NCBI RefSeq assembly: GCF_000018885.1
Contig: NC_010168.1
Coordinates: 1,736,001 to 1,800,000, forward strand
Source: Renibacterium salmoninarum ATCC 33209
GTDB lineage: Bacteria > Actinomycetota > Actinomycetes > Actinomycetales > Micrococcaceae
Direction: 5' to 3'
Length of the DNA: 64,000 nt
In this document: positions 1-9,052 of the stretch, piece after piece
Position numbering within the stretch: position 1 is the first letter of the stretch
How the letters are laid out: each line of letters opens with the position of its first letter
Program-made: the position numbers and the translations under genes
The notes under the pieces: generated by a model
What the model was told of the DNA's origin: nothing
What the model saw: the letters and a program-made list of their open reading frames with translations, nothing else
Database searches by the model: none

Positions 1-1194
1 CGGCTGCGACCGCAGTGATTCCGGGATGGCGGCCAAATAGCTATTCAGGTTTCGATGCGTTTCTGCCAGCGAATCTCCGCCGAATTTTTCCGTGACAGCT
101 TCCGCCAGCACCAGGGCTACCATCGCTTCCGCCACAACGCCCGCTGCGGGCACTGCACAGACATCCGAGCGTTGATGATGGGCCTTTGCTGCTTCACCGG
201 TAGCTACGTCCACCGTTTTGAGCGCACGGGGAACTGTAGCGATCGGCTTCATAGCTGCGCGCACGCGTACCGGGTCTCCGATACTCATGCCGCCTTCAAG
301 GCCGCCCGCACGGTTACTAGTGCGACGAATGCGTCCTGCGGCGTCTTTGACAATTTCGTCATGCGCTACCGAGCCACGTCGTTGCGCAGTGCGGAAGCCA
401 TCGCCAATTTCAACCACCTTGATGGCTTGAATACCCATCAACGCCCCGGCCAACCGGGAATCGAGTCGACGATCCCAATGCACATAACTGCCCAGTCCCG
501 GCGGCAAACCATAAGCAATCACTTCAACAACGCCGCCCAGAGTCTCGCCCTCTTTATGCGCCAGGTCAACCTCTGCGACCATGGCCGCTGACGTTTCGGC
601 GTCGAAACAGCGCAAAGGATCGCTATCTAGATTCGGTACGTCCGCAGCAGTGGGTAATCCAGCGTCATCAGGGCCGGTTACCGTGCCCACGGCAACGGTA
701 TGACTCACCAAAGTGATACCAAGCTGCGCTAGGAATTTGGCCGCGACTGCGCCAAGGGCAACTCGCATTGCTGTCTCCCGCGCACTGGCGCGTTCCAAGA
801 CCGGACGAGCTTCGTCAAAGCCATACTTCTGCATACCGGTGAAATCCGCGTGCCCAGGTCTGGGCCGGGTCAAAGGCGCGTTTCGCGCTTGCCCTTCGAG
901 CTCAGCGGCGTCGACAGCATCCGCGGACATGATCTGTTCCCATTTGGACCACTCGGTGTTTCCTACCGTGATGGCCACCGGTCCGCCTTGAGTTCGTCCA
1001 TGCCGGACCCCACCCAAGAGGTTTACCTCGTCCTGTTCGAATTTCATTCGAGCACCACGGCCGTAGCCTAAGCGACGACGCGCCAAAGCTAACCGCACTT
1101 CTTCAGTGCTAATTTCGATACCGGCCGGAAGTCCTTCGATGATCCCGGTCAGTGCCGGGCCATGGGATTCACCCGCGGTGAGCCAACGCAACAT
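1..1194 (-). CDS. aroC: chorismate synthase (3' end cut by window edge)
   Basis: Converts 5-enolpyruvylshikimate-3-phosphate to chorismate, the last step of the shikimate pathway, with reduced FMN as cofactor. The minus strand is open from 1194 to the left edge (398 codons), so only a few C-terminal residues can be missing compared with the roughly 400-residue actinobacterial family. The N-terminus reads [20 protein letters not shown], the family signature, and later segments include the conserved GGLEGGMS(I/N)G region. I chose the ATG at 1194 because AGGA lies 8 bases upstream and family members start at [13 protein letters not shown]; an in-frame ATG three codons earlier (1203) is the alternative. 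It lies just downstream of aroE on the same strand, giving a shikimate pair. Identification is secure. Confidence 0.95.
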   Translation of the reverse strand, partial: MLRWLTAGESHGPALTGIIEGLPAGIEISTEEVRLALARRRLGYGRGARMKFEQDEVNLLGGVRHGRTQGGPVAITVGNTEWSKWEQIMSADAVDAAELEGQARNAPLTRPRPGHADFTGMQKYGFDEARPVLERASARETAMRVALGAVAAKFLAQLGITLVSHTVAVGTVTGPDDAGLPTAADVPNLDSDPLRCFDAETSAAMVAEVDLAHKEGETLGGVVEVIAYGLPPGLGSYVHWDRRLDSRLAGALMGIQAIKVVEIGDGFRTAQRRGSVAHDEIVKDAAGRIRRTSNRAGGLEGGMSIGDPVRVRAAMKPIATVPRALKTVDVATGEAAKAHHQRSDVCAVPAAGVVAEAMVALVLAEAVTEKFGGDSLAETHRNLNSYLAAIPESLRSQP

Positions 1195-1236
1195 AGAGTC
1201 CATCCTGCCATTAACACAGCCCGCACTCAGCGTTGG

Positions 1237-2073
1237 TTACCTTCTCGGGAGGCCAATTGAGTCACACATCACATTGATGACATCGACTCGCCCGCGAAGA
1301 TCTTGCCTGGTAAAAGCTGCAACCTGTTGCACAGCTTGATACATCAGCATCTCCAAGCCAGAAACAACCACGCCACCACGTTGCGTAAAGGCCTGGGCAA
1401 GTGAACTGGGCCATGGGTCATAAGCCACATCAAGAAGCATCGGCGCCGCATCAACGAGTAACGGGACCAATGAATCGGCAGCTTTCGGCGGCAAGGTACT
1501 GATCAAAAGTTCAGCTGGCTCAAAGCCATCTACTAACTCGTCAAAACTTCGAACCGCCAAGATAAGCCCCGCGGAGGCCGCGAATGCGTTCAGCTCAGTA
1601 CTCTTAATTTTATCGCGCAGATAGACCGTGGCTGCCAAAGCCCCTATTTGCTTCAGAGCCGCCAGCGCTGCCAAGGCAGTTCCGCCACCGCCAAGTACGC
1701 TGCCGCGATGGAGCTGACTCAGTCCCGCCTGAGCCAAGGCATGGACGATGCCCGCAACATCGGTATTCATGGCGCGTAATTTGCCGCTCGGTTGGTCCAC
1801 CACCACAGTATTGAGCACCCCGAGCGAGCGAACATTTTGATCGATCTCATCGACCAGCGCCAGCATTGCGGCCTTATGCGGCATCGTGACTGACACCCCA
1901 GCCCAGTCGCCTTCGGCGCGCACACGGTTTACGAATTCAGCTAATTTTCCCGGTGCTAGATCAACGAGCTGATAGCTAATATTCGCGCCTAGGAGCTCAT
2001 AGGCTGCGCGATGTAACGCTGGTGATTTCGAGTGCGCGATCGGATGCCCGATCACGGCAGCTTTTAACTGCAT
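1237..2073 (-). CDS. aroE: shikimate dehydrogenase
   Basis: Reduces 3-dehydroshikimate to shikimate with NADPH in the cytoplasm. The 278-residue protein has the expected length. It shows the shikimate-binding SKSPALH motif near residue 15, the VTMPHK segment with the catalytic lysine near residue 67, a glycine-rich nucleotide-binding turn (GGGGTALAALAAL, about residue 127), and the C-terminal SGLEMLMYQA helix typical of AroE. Its ATG at 2073 overlaps the 3' end of mltG by 10 bases, so translation is probably coupled within the alaS-ruvX-mltG-aroE-aroC run. Nothing is missing or unusual. The order mltG-aroE-aroC is typical of actinobacteria. Confidence 0.95.
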   Translation of the reverse strand: MQLKAAVIGHPIAHSKSPALHRAAYELLGANISYQLVDLAPGKLAEFVNRVRAEGDWAGVSVTMPHKAAMLALVDEIDQNVRSLGVLNTVVVDQPSGKLRAMNTDVAGIVHALAQAGLSQLHRGSVLGGGGTALAALAALKQIGALAATVYLRDKIKSTELNAFAASAGLILAVRSFDELVDGFEPAELLISTLPPKAADSLVPLLVDAAPMLLDVAYDPWPSSLAQAFTQRGGVVVSGLEMLMYQAVQQVAAFTRQDLRGRVDVINVMCDSIGLPRR

Positions 2074-3239
2074 TTGCCTTCATTCGCTTGACACCAGGCT
2101 TGATACTTTGCAACATTCAGATTGTGCTCGGCCAGCGTCGCAGCATAAAGCGTCTCCCCGGTGTCCAAATTGACGGTTACCCAGAAATAGTACGGATTTG
2201 ACTGCGGATGGGCTGCGGCTTCAATTGCTTTGACCTTAGGCGAGCCAATTGGACCGACTGGAAGCCCTGCTTTGGCAAAGGTGTTATAGGGATTGCTCTT
2301 ATCAAGTTTCTGTGCCGAAGTGATGTTGTAGGTCTTCACCCCAAGTCCGTAAGCGACAGTTGCATCCGATTCGAGCCGGCCACCAGTTTCTGCGCCAAGG
2401 TTCTTCAAGCGATTTTCAATTGCCCCAGAAATCATCGGATAGTTTTGCTCATTGCCTTCGGCCTCAATGATGCTGGCAATCGTCAATACTCTGAACTGAT
2501 CAGCCGGATCGGTGATACCGGTTGCCTTTAGCTCATCTTTGGTGGTCTGGATCATCTTGGTCAATATCTGCAGCGCCGTGGCGTCAGTGGGGAACTTATA
2601 TTCGCCAGGGGCCAAATAGCCCTCTAACGACGGCGCCTGGCTGGGTAGGCCGAACGCGACCGGGGTCTTAGCCAACTCGCTAAATTGAGTTACCGGGAGT
2701 TTGGTGGCCTTCGCCAGAGCAGCAAAGACTTGATCTTGGCGCAAGTTCTGCGCGATCGGCGCGTAATGCACTTTTTCTTGGCTTGGTGTGAGCAATACCT
2801 TGACTACATCGGTAGCCTTCATCTGTTTCTTGAACGGATAGCTTCCGGGCTGCAAGCTCGCCGCGCCGTTTGCCGCACTTAGCGCATCCAGGAAAGCGCC
2901 CTCGCTGCCTACAACATCCTGGCCCAACAGATCGCTCGCAACGGTTCGCGCCGTAGCACCTTCGGGCAAAGTGTAGATGACTTCACCTTGGCCTGGCCCT
3001 GGATAGTCCTTGGCTGGATCGAAATTCAGCGCCGGCTTGAGCGCTTGGAAGGCAACGATTCCGGCAACCGCGAAAACAGCAATGACCAAGATCATCACTA
3101 CCGTGCGACGGCGGCGTCGAACTTTCCGAGAAGTTCTACGTTGCCGCCGAGAAGGCAAATATTCAGCCGTCTTTACCTTGTGTGCGGAGTCCTCAAGGTG
3201 CGACTGTTCACCGTGCTCGTCCGGAAATATCGGGTTCAT
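2064..3239 (-). CDS. mltG: endolytic murein transglycosylase MltG (YceG-like)
   Basis: Membrane-anchored lytic transglycosylase that cleaves nascent glycan strands and is thought to release or terminate peptidoglycan chains. The protein has an N-terminal cytoplasmic stretch very rich in Arg/Lys, one transmembrane helix (VVMILVIAVFAVAGIVAF), a LysM-like region, and the catalytic YceG domain with IASIIEAEG containing the key glutamate, then NPYNTF, GLPVGPIGSP and NPYYFWV. I prefer the ATG at 3239 (391 residues); the frame is open to a TTG at 3266, which has a poorly placed ribosome site. Its end overlaps aroE. It lies between ruvX and aroE, the usual actinobacterial arrangement. Confidence 0.9.
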   Translation of the reverse strand: MNPIFPDEHGEQSHLEDSAHKVKTAEYLPSRRQRRTSRKVRRRRRTVVMILVIAVFAVAGIVAFQALKPALNFDPAKDYPGPGQGEVIYTLPEGATARTVASDLLGQDVVGSEGAFLDALSAANGAASLQPGSYPFKKQMKATDVVKVLLTPSQEKVHYAPIAQNLRQDQVFAALAKATKLPVTQFSELAKTPVAFGLPSQAPSLEGYLAPGEYKFPTDATALQILTKMIQTTKDELKATGITDPADQFRVLTIASIIEAEGNEQNYPMISGAIENRLKNLGAETGGRLESDATVAYGLGVKTYNITSAQKLDKSNPYNTFAKAGLPVGPIGSPKVKAIEAAAHPQSNPYYFWVTVNLDTGETLYAATLAEHNLNVAKYQAWCQANEGKCS

Positions 3240-3310
3240 CACCCAATTCCGGCCGCGTCGATGCAAATATCGATGATGCTTTCCTCACTGTCCATTGCAG
3301 CCAAACTGCG

Positions 3311-3820
3311 CTAAATTGCGCTGTTCGGCCCAGCTGCGACAGTCTCCCCCGCTGCGCAACCTCTGGACTTTTCCATCTCCAAAGCGTGCTGCAAGATGCC
3401 AGCAGCTGCTACTTGATCTATTACCTTACGTTGCTCACGGCCTGCCATGCCAGCCGACCGGAGCTGTTGGTGGGCACTCACCGAACTCAGACGTTCATCA
3501 ATCAAACGGACTTCCGCCGCTGAATCGGATTGCACCAATAAATCGGCTAATTGCCCAGCAATTGCTCTAGCTAGCTCCGCTGAACCGCTCTCGGTGCCTC
3601 GCAAGGTTTGCGGCAGGCCCACATAAATCGTGATTGCATCACGTTCTAGCGCCTCTTTGACAATGATTCGCAGATCTGAATTCCGCTTGGCGTCGCGCTG
3701 CACCGCCCGTAACGGCGTTGCCAAAATTCCGTCTGGATCGCAGACCGCGACGCCGACGCGGACTGTGCCCACGTCGACGCCGAGTCGCACACCCCGTCGG
3801 AGTTGCGGCTGCTCGGTCAA
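3311..3820 (-). CDS. ruvX: YqgF/RuvX RNase H-fold protein (putative pre-16S rRNA nuclease or Holliday junction resolvase)
   Basis: RNase H-fold protein of the YqgF family. Members have been linked to 16S rRNA 5'-end maturation and to Holliday-junction resolution, so the exact role is not fixed by sequence. The 169-residue protein shows the first acidic motif LGVDVGTVRVGVAV near residue 13, VGLPQTLRGTE in the middle and the LIDERLSSVSA segment with the second acidic cluster. The start is a TTG at 3820 overlapping the alaS stop (TTGA), which points to translational coupling. No good Shine-Dalgarno stands before it; a GTG ten codons in is an alternative. The C-terminal 20 residues are a low-complexity tail. 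Confidence 0.9.
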   Translation of the reverse strand: MTEQPQLRRGVRLGVDVGTVRVGVAVCDPDGILATPLRAVQRDAKRNSDLRIIVKEALERDAITIYVGLPQTLRGTESGSAELARAIAGQLADLLVQSDSAAEVRLIDERLSSVSAHQQLRSAGMAGREQRKVIDQVAAAGILQHALEMEKSRGCAAGETVAAGPNSAI

Positions 3821-6507
3821 AGTGCCGCCACAGCCTGGTTGATCGCAGCCAACGCCGCAGGAATCTGGCCGACATTGCTGCCGCCGCCTTGCGCGACGTC
3901 ATCCTTGCCCCCACCGCCGCCGCCAAGAACACCCGCGGCCAGTTTCACTAAAGCGCCAGCCTTGACTCCCGCTGCACGAGCGGCCTCATTAGTGGCCACC
4001 AAGACCATGGGGCGATCGTTGGATTCACCGGTCAGGGCCACAACAGCGGCCTCAGAACCAAGGCGCTCACGAAGGTCAAGCGCAAGCGAACGCAATTCGT
4101 CCGCGCCGCCAATCTGACCGACGTCGTGGGTAAGCAAACGGGTTTTGCCAACTTGCTGCGCCTTGGTCGTCAATTCGCCAGCCGCCGCTGTGAGCTGAGC
4201 CTTACGTAACCGATCTAGCTCTTTCTCGGTAGCGCGCAATTTTGCCAAGGTGGCACCGATTCGGTCCGCTAATTGTGTTGACGGTACTTTCATGATCTCG
4301 GTGAGTTCAGAAACCAGCGCACGTTCAGCTGCCAAGTGTCGGAAGGCATCCATACCAACAAACGCTTCAACGCGTCGATTTCCATAACCGACTGATTGTT
4401 CGCCGAGTAACGTCAAGCTACCAATGCGCGAGGTGGTGTCGACGTGCGTACCACCGCACAGCTCCCGCGACCAGGCACCATCAATCTCCACAACCCGGAC
4501 TCGACTGCCGTAGTTCTCGCCAAACAATGCCATTGCGCCCAGCGCTTTGGCCTCATCGATCGGCATCTCAGTGGTCTGCACCGAATAATTATTACGAATC
4601 GCAATATTGGCGACTTCTTCAATCTCCGAGCGGGTCGCAGTGCTGAGCCCCTCGCCCCAAGCAAAGTCGAAGCGCAAGTAGCCGGCTTTATTGAAGGAAC
4701 CACGCTGCAAGGCCTCTGGGCCCAGGATTTGGTGCAAAGCGGCGTGCACGATGTGCGTACCGGTATGCGCCTGTTCGGCAGCGTGCCGGCGTTCCCGATC
4801 AACAGCAGCACGCACGGAGGCTCCGATTGCCACTTCGCCTTCACGCACGATGGCCTTATGCACGCTAAGGTCCTTGACCGGCCGCTGAACGTCCAAAACT
4901 TCAATCACGAAGCCGTCACCGCTAATCAGACCGGTATCAGCCGCCTGGCCACCAGCCTCGGCATAGAACGGGGTCTCAGCCAACACAAGTTCGATCTCTT
5001 GCCCTTGACTTGCTTTGGCAATCGGCTGGCCACCAGACAGTAAACCACGAATTGCAGACTCGCCGTCAAGCTCCGAGTAGCCGGTGAAAACGGTCTGACC
5101 TTGTGCCAAAAGTTCATTGAATGCACTCAGATCGGCGTGTCCACTCTTCTTCTCGCGTGAATCAGCCTGCGCGCGCTGACGCTGTTCCAGCATCAGCGCT
5201 CGGAATCCGGTCTCGTCAACGGCAAGGCCGGCCTCAGCAGCCATTTCTAGGGTCAGGTCAATGGGAAATCCATAAGTGTCGTGCAAAGCAAAAGCTTCTG
5301 CGCCAGAAAGCGGCTGGTTTTTTGCTTTCGACTCCGTTACGGCCTCGTCCAGACGCGCCGTGCCGGACGCAATGGTGCGCAAGAATGACTTCTCTTCGGC
5401 ATACGCGATGCGACTGATGCGCTCGAAGTCTTCTTCAACCGCAGGATAAAAGCCCTTCATCGCCTCACGAGAGACGGGCAAGAGCGCTGGCAGACACGGC
5501 TTCTCAACGCCCATTAGCCGCATTGCCCGAACGGCACGTCGAATCAGTCGCCGAAGGACATATCCGCGACCTTCATTTGATGGCGCGACGCCATCAGCGA
5601 TCAGCATCAAGGCTGAACGGATATGGTCGGCAACCACGCGCAACCGAACGTCGTCGGCATGATGTGGGTCCGCTGGATCAACCGTTGAAGTGTAGTCTTT
5701 CCCGGCGAGTTCCGCTGCGGCGTCGAGAACTGGACGAACCTGATCCGTTTCGTAGAGATTCTCTACGCCCTGCAGGATCATCGCTAGGCGCTCCAGGCCC
5801 AAGCCGGTATCAATATTTCGGTTTGGCAAATCACCGGCAATGTCAAAATCAGTTTTGCTGCGTACGGCAGAGAGCTGGTACTGCATGAAGACAAGATTCC
5901 AGATTTCGATGTACCGAGTCTCATCGACAATCGGGCCACCTTCTTGGCCATACTTGGCGCCCAGGTCGTAATAGATCTCTGAACAGGGCCCACCCGGCCC
6001 AGGCTGCCCGGTGCTCCAAAAGTTGTCAGCCTTACCAGTGCCCTGAATACGTTCTTCAGGGATGCCGATCTTGTCGCGCCAAATTGCGCGAGCTTCCTCA
6101 TCTTTTTCTGTACCATCCACATAGACAGTGGCCCATAGACGGGATGGATCCAGGCCGTATCCACCGTCAGCAATCGAGCTCGTTAAAAGCTCCCAGGCGA
6201 AGGTGATCGCGCCTTCTTTGAAGTAGTCGCCGAAGGAGAAATTGCCACACATTTGGAAAAAGGTGCCGTGCCGGACGGTCTTGCCGACCTCATCGATATC
6301 AGCGGTTCGAATGCACTTTTGCACGCTAGTCGCACGGTCGTAGGGTGCCTTTTCCCGGCCGCTGAGGTACGGAACGAAGGGCACCATTCCGGCAATGTTG
6401 AAAAGGATCGACGGATCCGCTGAAATTAGGGACGCCGAGGGCACAACGGTATGTCCTTTGGCGGCGAAGAAGTCGAGCCAGCGCTGGGCGATGTCCTGCG
6501 TTTTCAT
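3817..6507 (-). CDS. alaS: alanine--tRNA ligase
   Basis: Charges tRNA-Ala and removes misattached Ser/Gly. The 896-residue length matches the family. The N-terminal class II catalytic core starts MKTQDIAQRWLDFF and contains the motif region around RHGTFFQMCGNFSFGDYFKE. The editing domain has HTGTH (the first metal-binding motif) and CGGTHV (the second). A C-terminal DHHA1-like domain with a glycine-rich stretch follows. The frame is open upstream to 6621, but that extension is not family-like and MKTQDIAQ at 6507 is the natural start; an AGAAGG stands rather far upstream. It heads the run alaS-ruvX-mltG-aroE-aroC. Confidence 0.97.
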   Translation of the reverse strand: MKTQDIAQRWLDFFAAKGHTVVPSASLISADPSILFNIAGMVPFVPYLSGREKAPYDRATSVQKCIRTADIDEVGKTVRHGTFFQMCGNFSFGDYFKEGAITFAWELLTSSIADGGYGLDPSRLWATVYVDGTEKDEEARAIWRDKIGIPEERIQGTGKADNFWSTGQPGPGGPCSEIYYDLGAKYGQEGGPIVDETRYIEIWNLVFMQYQLSAVRSKTDFDIAGDLPNRNIDTGLGLERLAMILQGVENLYETDQVRPVLDAAAELAGKDYTSTVDPADPHHADDVRLRVVADHIRSALMLIADGVAPSNEGRGYVLRRLIRRAVRAMRLMGVEKPCLPALLPVSREAMKGFYPAVEEDFERISRIAYAEEKSFLRTIASGTARLDEAVTESKAKNQPLSGAEAFALHDTYGFPIDLTLEMAAEAGLAVDETGFRALMLEQRQRAQADSREKKSGHADLSAFNELLAQGQTVFTGYSELDGESAIRGLLSGGQPIAKASQGQEIELVLAETPFYAEAGGQAADTGLISGDGFVIEVLDVQRPVKDLSVHKAIVREGEVAIGASVRAAVDRERRHAAEQAHTGTHIVHAALHQILGPEALQRGSFNKAGYLRFDFAWGEGLSTATRSEIEEVANIAIRNNYSVQTTEMPIDEAKALGAMALFGENYGSRVRVVEIDGAWSRELCGGTHVDTTSRIGSLTLLGEQSVGYGNRRVEAFVGMDAFRHLAAERALVSELTEIMKVPSTQLADRIGATLAKLRATEKELDRLRKAQLTAAAGELTTKAQQVGKTRLLTHDVGQIGGADELRSLALDLRERLGSEAAVVALTGESNDRPMVLVATNEAARAAGVKAGALVKLAAGVLGGGGGGKDDVAQGGGSNVGQIPAALAAINQAVAAL

Positions 6508-6535
6508 ATTGTGCTTAAATGCCCTTCTAGATTTC

Positions 6536-6757
6536 TTAGTTTTTCTCGTCCAAGCCCAATGCGGTGCGAAGTTCGCCCTCACGCTGGACCATGCCAAATC
6601 TGACCGTGTCTGCAAAATCATGCACGCTATCGCTCAACCGGCCTACCGCCCGATTCAAGCCTGCTGGCCCAATCGATTGTTGCGCTTGGCTTAGCTTCCG
6701 TACCGCAATGACACCAATAGTGACGCCAAGGCCAAGCCAGAAGATTTTTTTGATCAT
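6536..6757 (-). CDS. small membrane-anchored protein, DUF6167-like
   Basis: A 73-residue protein with one N-terminal hydrophobic segment (MIKKIFWLGLGVTIGVIAV) and a basic then mixed C-terminal half containing DFADTVRFGMVQREGELRTAL. In actinobacteria a small protein of this shape commonly sits between a DUF948 protein and alaS; I recall it as DUF6167, without a database check. It lies 28 bases upstream of alaS and 51 bases downstream of the DUF948 gene on the same strand, so the three are probably cotranscribed. No enzymatic motif is visible. The function is unknown; a membrane-associated structural or accessory role is only a guess. Confidence 0.8.
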   Translation of the reverse strand: MIKKIFWLGLGVTIGVIAVRKLSQAQQSIGPAGLNRAVGRLSDSVHDFADTVRFGMVQREGELRTALGLDEKN

Positions 6758-6808
6758 GGTTCCCGCTTCCTTGCCGAACGCCGCCCTAGCGGCGTCAGAT
6801 CCGTCGGT

Positions 6809-7198
6809 TCAACGACTACGTTTGCCGTGGCTAGCGCCTCGAGTGCTGGAACTTTTACGCTCCGCGAACGCTTGCCTCACACCATAGGAAAAGGCTGCAA
6901 CTTTGATCAGCGGCGAACCCACGGTAGCGGCGATTAGCGACGACAAAGCCGAGATGTTGGCTGTCGCATCGGAGACGTTTGAGGTCATTCCATCGACCTT
7001 TTTTAACTGCTCGTTCGTGGTGCTCACGGTAGCCGTGACCTCATCGATCAACGGCGTCGTACCTTCGCTGATCGATCGAATCGTGCCGGATAACTCGTCA
7101 AATACCTTGCCGAGCTTAAACACCGGAACAGCGATGATCGCTACCAGAATTGCGAACACTCCCGCCGCAATGAGTCCGGCGATGTCGCCACCTGACAT
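6809..7198 (-). CDS. DUF948 domain protein
   Basis: A 129-residue protein with an N-terminal transmembrane helix (about residues 7-27, LIAAGVFAILVAIIAVPVF). A long amphipathic, coiled-coil-like region follows, rich in Thr/Ser/Asp with repeated VDEVTATVSTTNEQL-type heptads, then a basic tail. This is the layout of the DUF948 family, whose general function is unknown. The start is well fixed by a GAGGAGG sequence five bases before the ATG. It is the first gene of a leftward group leading to the DUF6167-like gene and alaS, the conserved actinobacterial context. Confidence 0.88.
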   Translation of the reverse strand: MSGGDIAGLIAAGVFAILVAIIAVPVFKLGKVFDELSGTIRSISEGTTPLIDEVTATVSTTNEQLKKVDGMTSNVSDATANISALSSLIAATVGSPLIKVAAFSYGVRQAFAERKSSSTRGASHGKRSR

Positions 7199-7289
7199 GG
7201 TGCCTCCTCGAATTGTTGTACAAGTTTCCTGAGAAGTACCTTACCGACATATACCGGGCAAAGGTGAACCGGAGCTCACCCTGATCCAC

Positions 7290-7359
7290 GCTGGAGTCGG
7301 GGTTATTGGACGGAGCCGCTGAAATTTTGGCGGCTCCGTCCAATAACCCCGACTCCAGC
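7290..7359. repeat. 30-bp perfect inverted repeat with 10-base loop
   Basis: Positions 7290-7319 are exactly complementary to 7330-7359, with a 10-base spacer (TGAAATTTTG). The 30-bp stem has no mismatch. Neither strand has a T run after the stem, so it is not a classical intrinsic terminator. It lies in the gap between rpsD (ending at 7432) and the DUF948 gene (starting at 7198), just beyond the separate rpsD terminator. It may be a terminator-like mRNA end structure, a small palindromic repeat or a MITE remnant; the sequence alone does not decide. Confidence 0.9.
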
Positions 7360-7374
7360 TGTTCAGCAACAAGA

Positions 7375-7414
7375 AACACAGAAGCCCGCGACAACTGTCG
7401 CGGGCTTCTGTGTT
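7375..7414 (-). terminator. rpsD intrinsic terminator
   Basis: Perfect inverted repeat of 19 bases (7375-7393 and 7396-7414) with a GC-rich core (GAAGCCCGCGAC), directly downstream of the leftward rpsD. On the minus strand the stem is followed by a moderately T-rich stretch (TTTCTTGTTG). Position and shape make termination of rpsD the likely role. Confidence 0.85.
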
Positions 7415-7431
7415 GAAACTGAAAGTATTAC

Positions 7432-8058
7432 TTAGCGTGCGTAGAATTCCACCACGAGCTGCTCTTCGCAGGTCACGGGAACTTCAGTACGCTTCGGACG
7501 GCGAACCAAGCGAGCCTGGAGGCCTTCCAACTTCACGTCCAGGTAACCCGGAACAGCAGGCAGCACGTCCCGGTGCGCGCCAGCAGCGGCAACCTGAAGC
7601 GGAGCCATAACTTCGCTGCGCGGGTGCACGTGGATGAGCTGGCCCTCGCCAACTCGGAATGACGGACGATCGACGCGGGCGCCATCAACCATGATGTGAC
7701 GGTGCACAACAAGCTGGCGAGCCTGGGCGATGGTACGAGCGAAGCCCGCACGCAAAACCAAAGCGTCCAAACGCATTTCCAACAGCTCAACCAAGTTCTC
7801 ACCGGTCAGGCCCTTGGTGCGACGAGCTTCTTCGAAGACGCGAGTCATCTGAGCTTCGCGGATGCCATACTGAGCGCGCAAACGCTGCTTTTCGCGCAGA
7901 CGAACGGCGTAGTCGGAGTCCTGCTTCTTACGGGCACGACCATGCTCGCCCGGGCCGTACGGACGGCGCTCGAGGTACTTGGCGGCCTTAGGAGTCAAAG
8001 CAATGCCGAGGGCGCGCGAGATGCGAACCGTCCGGCGGGCACGTGTGTTGTTAGCCAC
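7432..8058 (-). CDS. rpsD: 30S ribosomal protein S4
   Basis: Primary 16S rRNA-binding protein of the small subunit, which nucleates assembly of the 30S body. The 208-residue length is the family value. Diagnostic segments are KYLERRPYGPGEHGR, DYAVRLREKQRLRAQYGIREAQM and the S4 RNA-binding domain ELLEMRLDALVLRAGFA(R)TIAQARQLVVHRHIMVDG. I placed the start at the GTG at 8058, preceded by GGAAGGA at ideal spacing and giving the normal ANNTRARR N-terminus; the frame stays open to 8103 but that extension is not family-like. It is transcribed alone, with a strong terminator behind it, as usual for actinobacterial rpsD. Confidence 0.97.
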   Translation of the reverse strand: MANNTRARRTVRISRALGIALTPKAAKYLERRPYGPGEHGRARKKQDSDYAVRLREKQRLRAQYGIREAQMTRVFEEARRTKGLTGENLVELLEMRLDALVLRAGFARTIAQARQLVVHRHIMVDGARVDRPSFRVGEGQLIHVHPRSEVMAPLQVAAAGAHRDVLPAVPGYLDVKLEGLQARLVRRPKRTEVPVTCEEQLVVEFYAR

Positions 8059-8103
8059 GGTGTCCTTCCAATTTTCAGCAGCAGAATAAGTTCTGGCCTC
8101 CAT

Positions 8104-8575
8104 CGCGGAGAGTTTGGGCTGCTACGACCCACTGCTACAGCCACCGGGCATACTCGCATCGCCAAAATGATTTGGGAAATATTGCGAGGCTGGAGCCGGG
8201 GCTTGCCAGTTGCGCAACCGTCAGCAAACGAATCTGCAAACAGCGCAGCAACCATCTTAGCATTCGGCAGTAGCTAGCGAATAACTGGCGCTTTGGTTAA
8301 CCGGACCCCGAATATTCGCGCCGCGAAATAACCTTCGAATAAGCAAAACATTAAAGATCTTGCCGTCCAGCGTATAAAACTCATAAATCTGCTTCCACGG
8401 AGCTCGAACCGGGTCCCTAATGAAGATATGACCCTTCAAATACCGGCCGGCATCTATCAATCCGCAGATCGGTCAGGTGAGCTGGAGACAGAATTAACCG
8501 CCAAGTGACTTCCTTGACTATGTCTCCTTGAGCGATGCCGGTTAGTTTACCTACCACGCTAATACTGAAACGCTA
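8104..8575. other. intergenic stretch upstream of rpsD, no recognisable gene
   Basis: About 470 bases between the rpsD 5' end and the next plus-strand ORF. It should hold the rpsD promoter and leader, but I could not pick a convincing -35/-10 pair. The minus strand has a short TTG-started frame at 8257-8460 (67 codons) resembling nothing I know. The plus frame leading into 8576 is closed by TAG at 8543, which leaves open a decayed 5' end of that gene. Confidence 0.5.
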
Positions 8576-9052
8576 TTGGCTTATTATGAATATCCTGCTG
8601 AGGCTGTCATCATCGTTGATCGCGGTGGTATGGCCCATAGCTTGGCCCTGGATGCTGATCGGGTCCTGGTTTTCGGTCGGCCACACGGACGCGTGGATTT
8701 CCCCTCGCTGCGTCAAGCTTGGCTTCGCGCGCAAAAACTACGGCCGCAATCCTACCCACTACATCGCTTGCCACCGGCAAGCACGCTTTCCTTACTCAAC
8801 GGATTATTCGAAGCTCTGCAACTCGAGGCTAAACCAGCACGGTTTTCCTTGCCTTGGACCGTTCAATCAGTAGGCTCCGTGGCGCATCCTTTGAGTCTGG
8901 GCGCCGTCGATCGCTACCTCGCCGAGTTGGAAACCCTCGAACATGTTCTCGTCCAAGACCCTTTCGGGCATCGTTACAGCCCGGTGAGGCATCAAACCCA
9001 TCGCTTCTTGGCTCCTGCCGCAGGATTCATTATGTTATGTAGAAGTGCCTAG
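8576..9052 (+). CDS. hypothetical protein, possibly 5'-truncated
   Basis: A 158-residue frame starting at a TTG, with no family I recognise. It reads as real protein: a hydrophobic strand [21 protein letters not shown], then an (F/L)xxLRQAWL helix, then [28 protein letters not shown] and a hydrophobic C-terminus. It is convergent with rarA and overlaps its end by four bases. The start is weak: no Shine-Dalgarno precedes the TTG, and the frame continues upstream through ten further codons resembling protein (...[16 protein letters not shown]) before a TAG at 8543. The gene may therefore have lost its 5' end. No catalytic motif is evident. Confidence 0.5.
   Translation: MAYYEYPAEAVIIVDRGGMAHSLALDADRVLVFGRPHGRVDFPSLRQAWLRAQKLRPQSYPLHRLPPASTLSLLNGLFEALQLEAKPARFSLPWTVQSVGSVAHPLSLGAVDRYLAELETLEHVLVQDPFGHRYSPVRHQTHRFLAPAAGFIMLCRSA

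Noticed and set aside
6508..6621. 38-residue N-terminal extension of alaS
   Set aside because: Not family-like, overlaps the upstream gene, and MKTQDIAQRW at 6507 is the normal start.
8257..8460. 67-codon minus-strand ORF upstream of rpsD
   Set aside because: TTG start without a ribosome site, no recognised motif; too short to accept alone.
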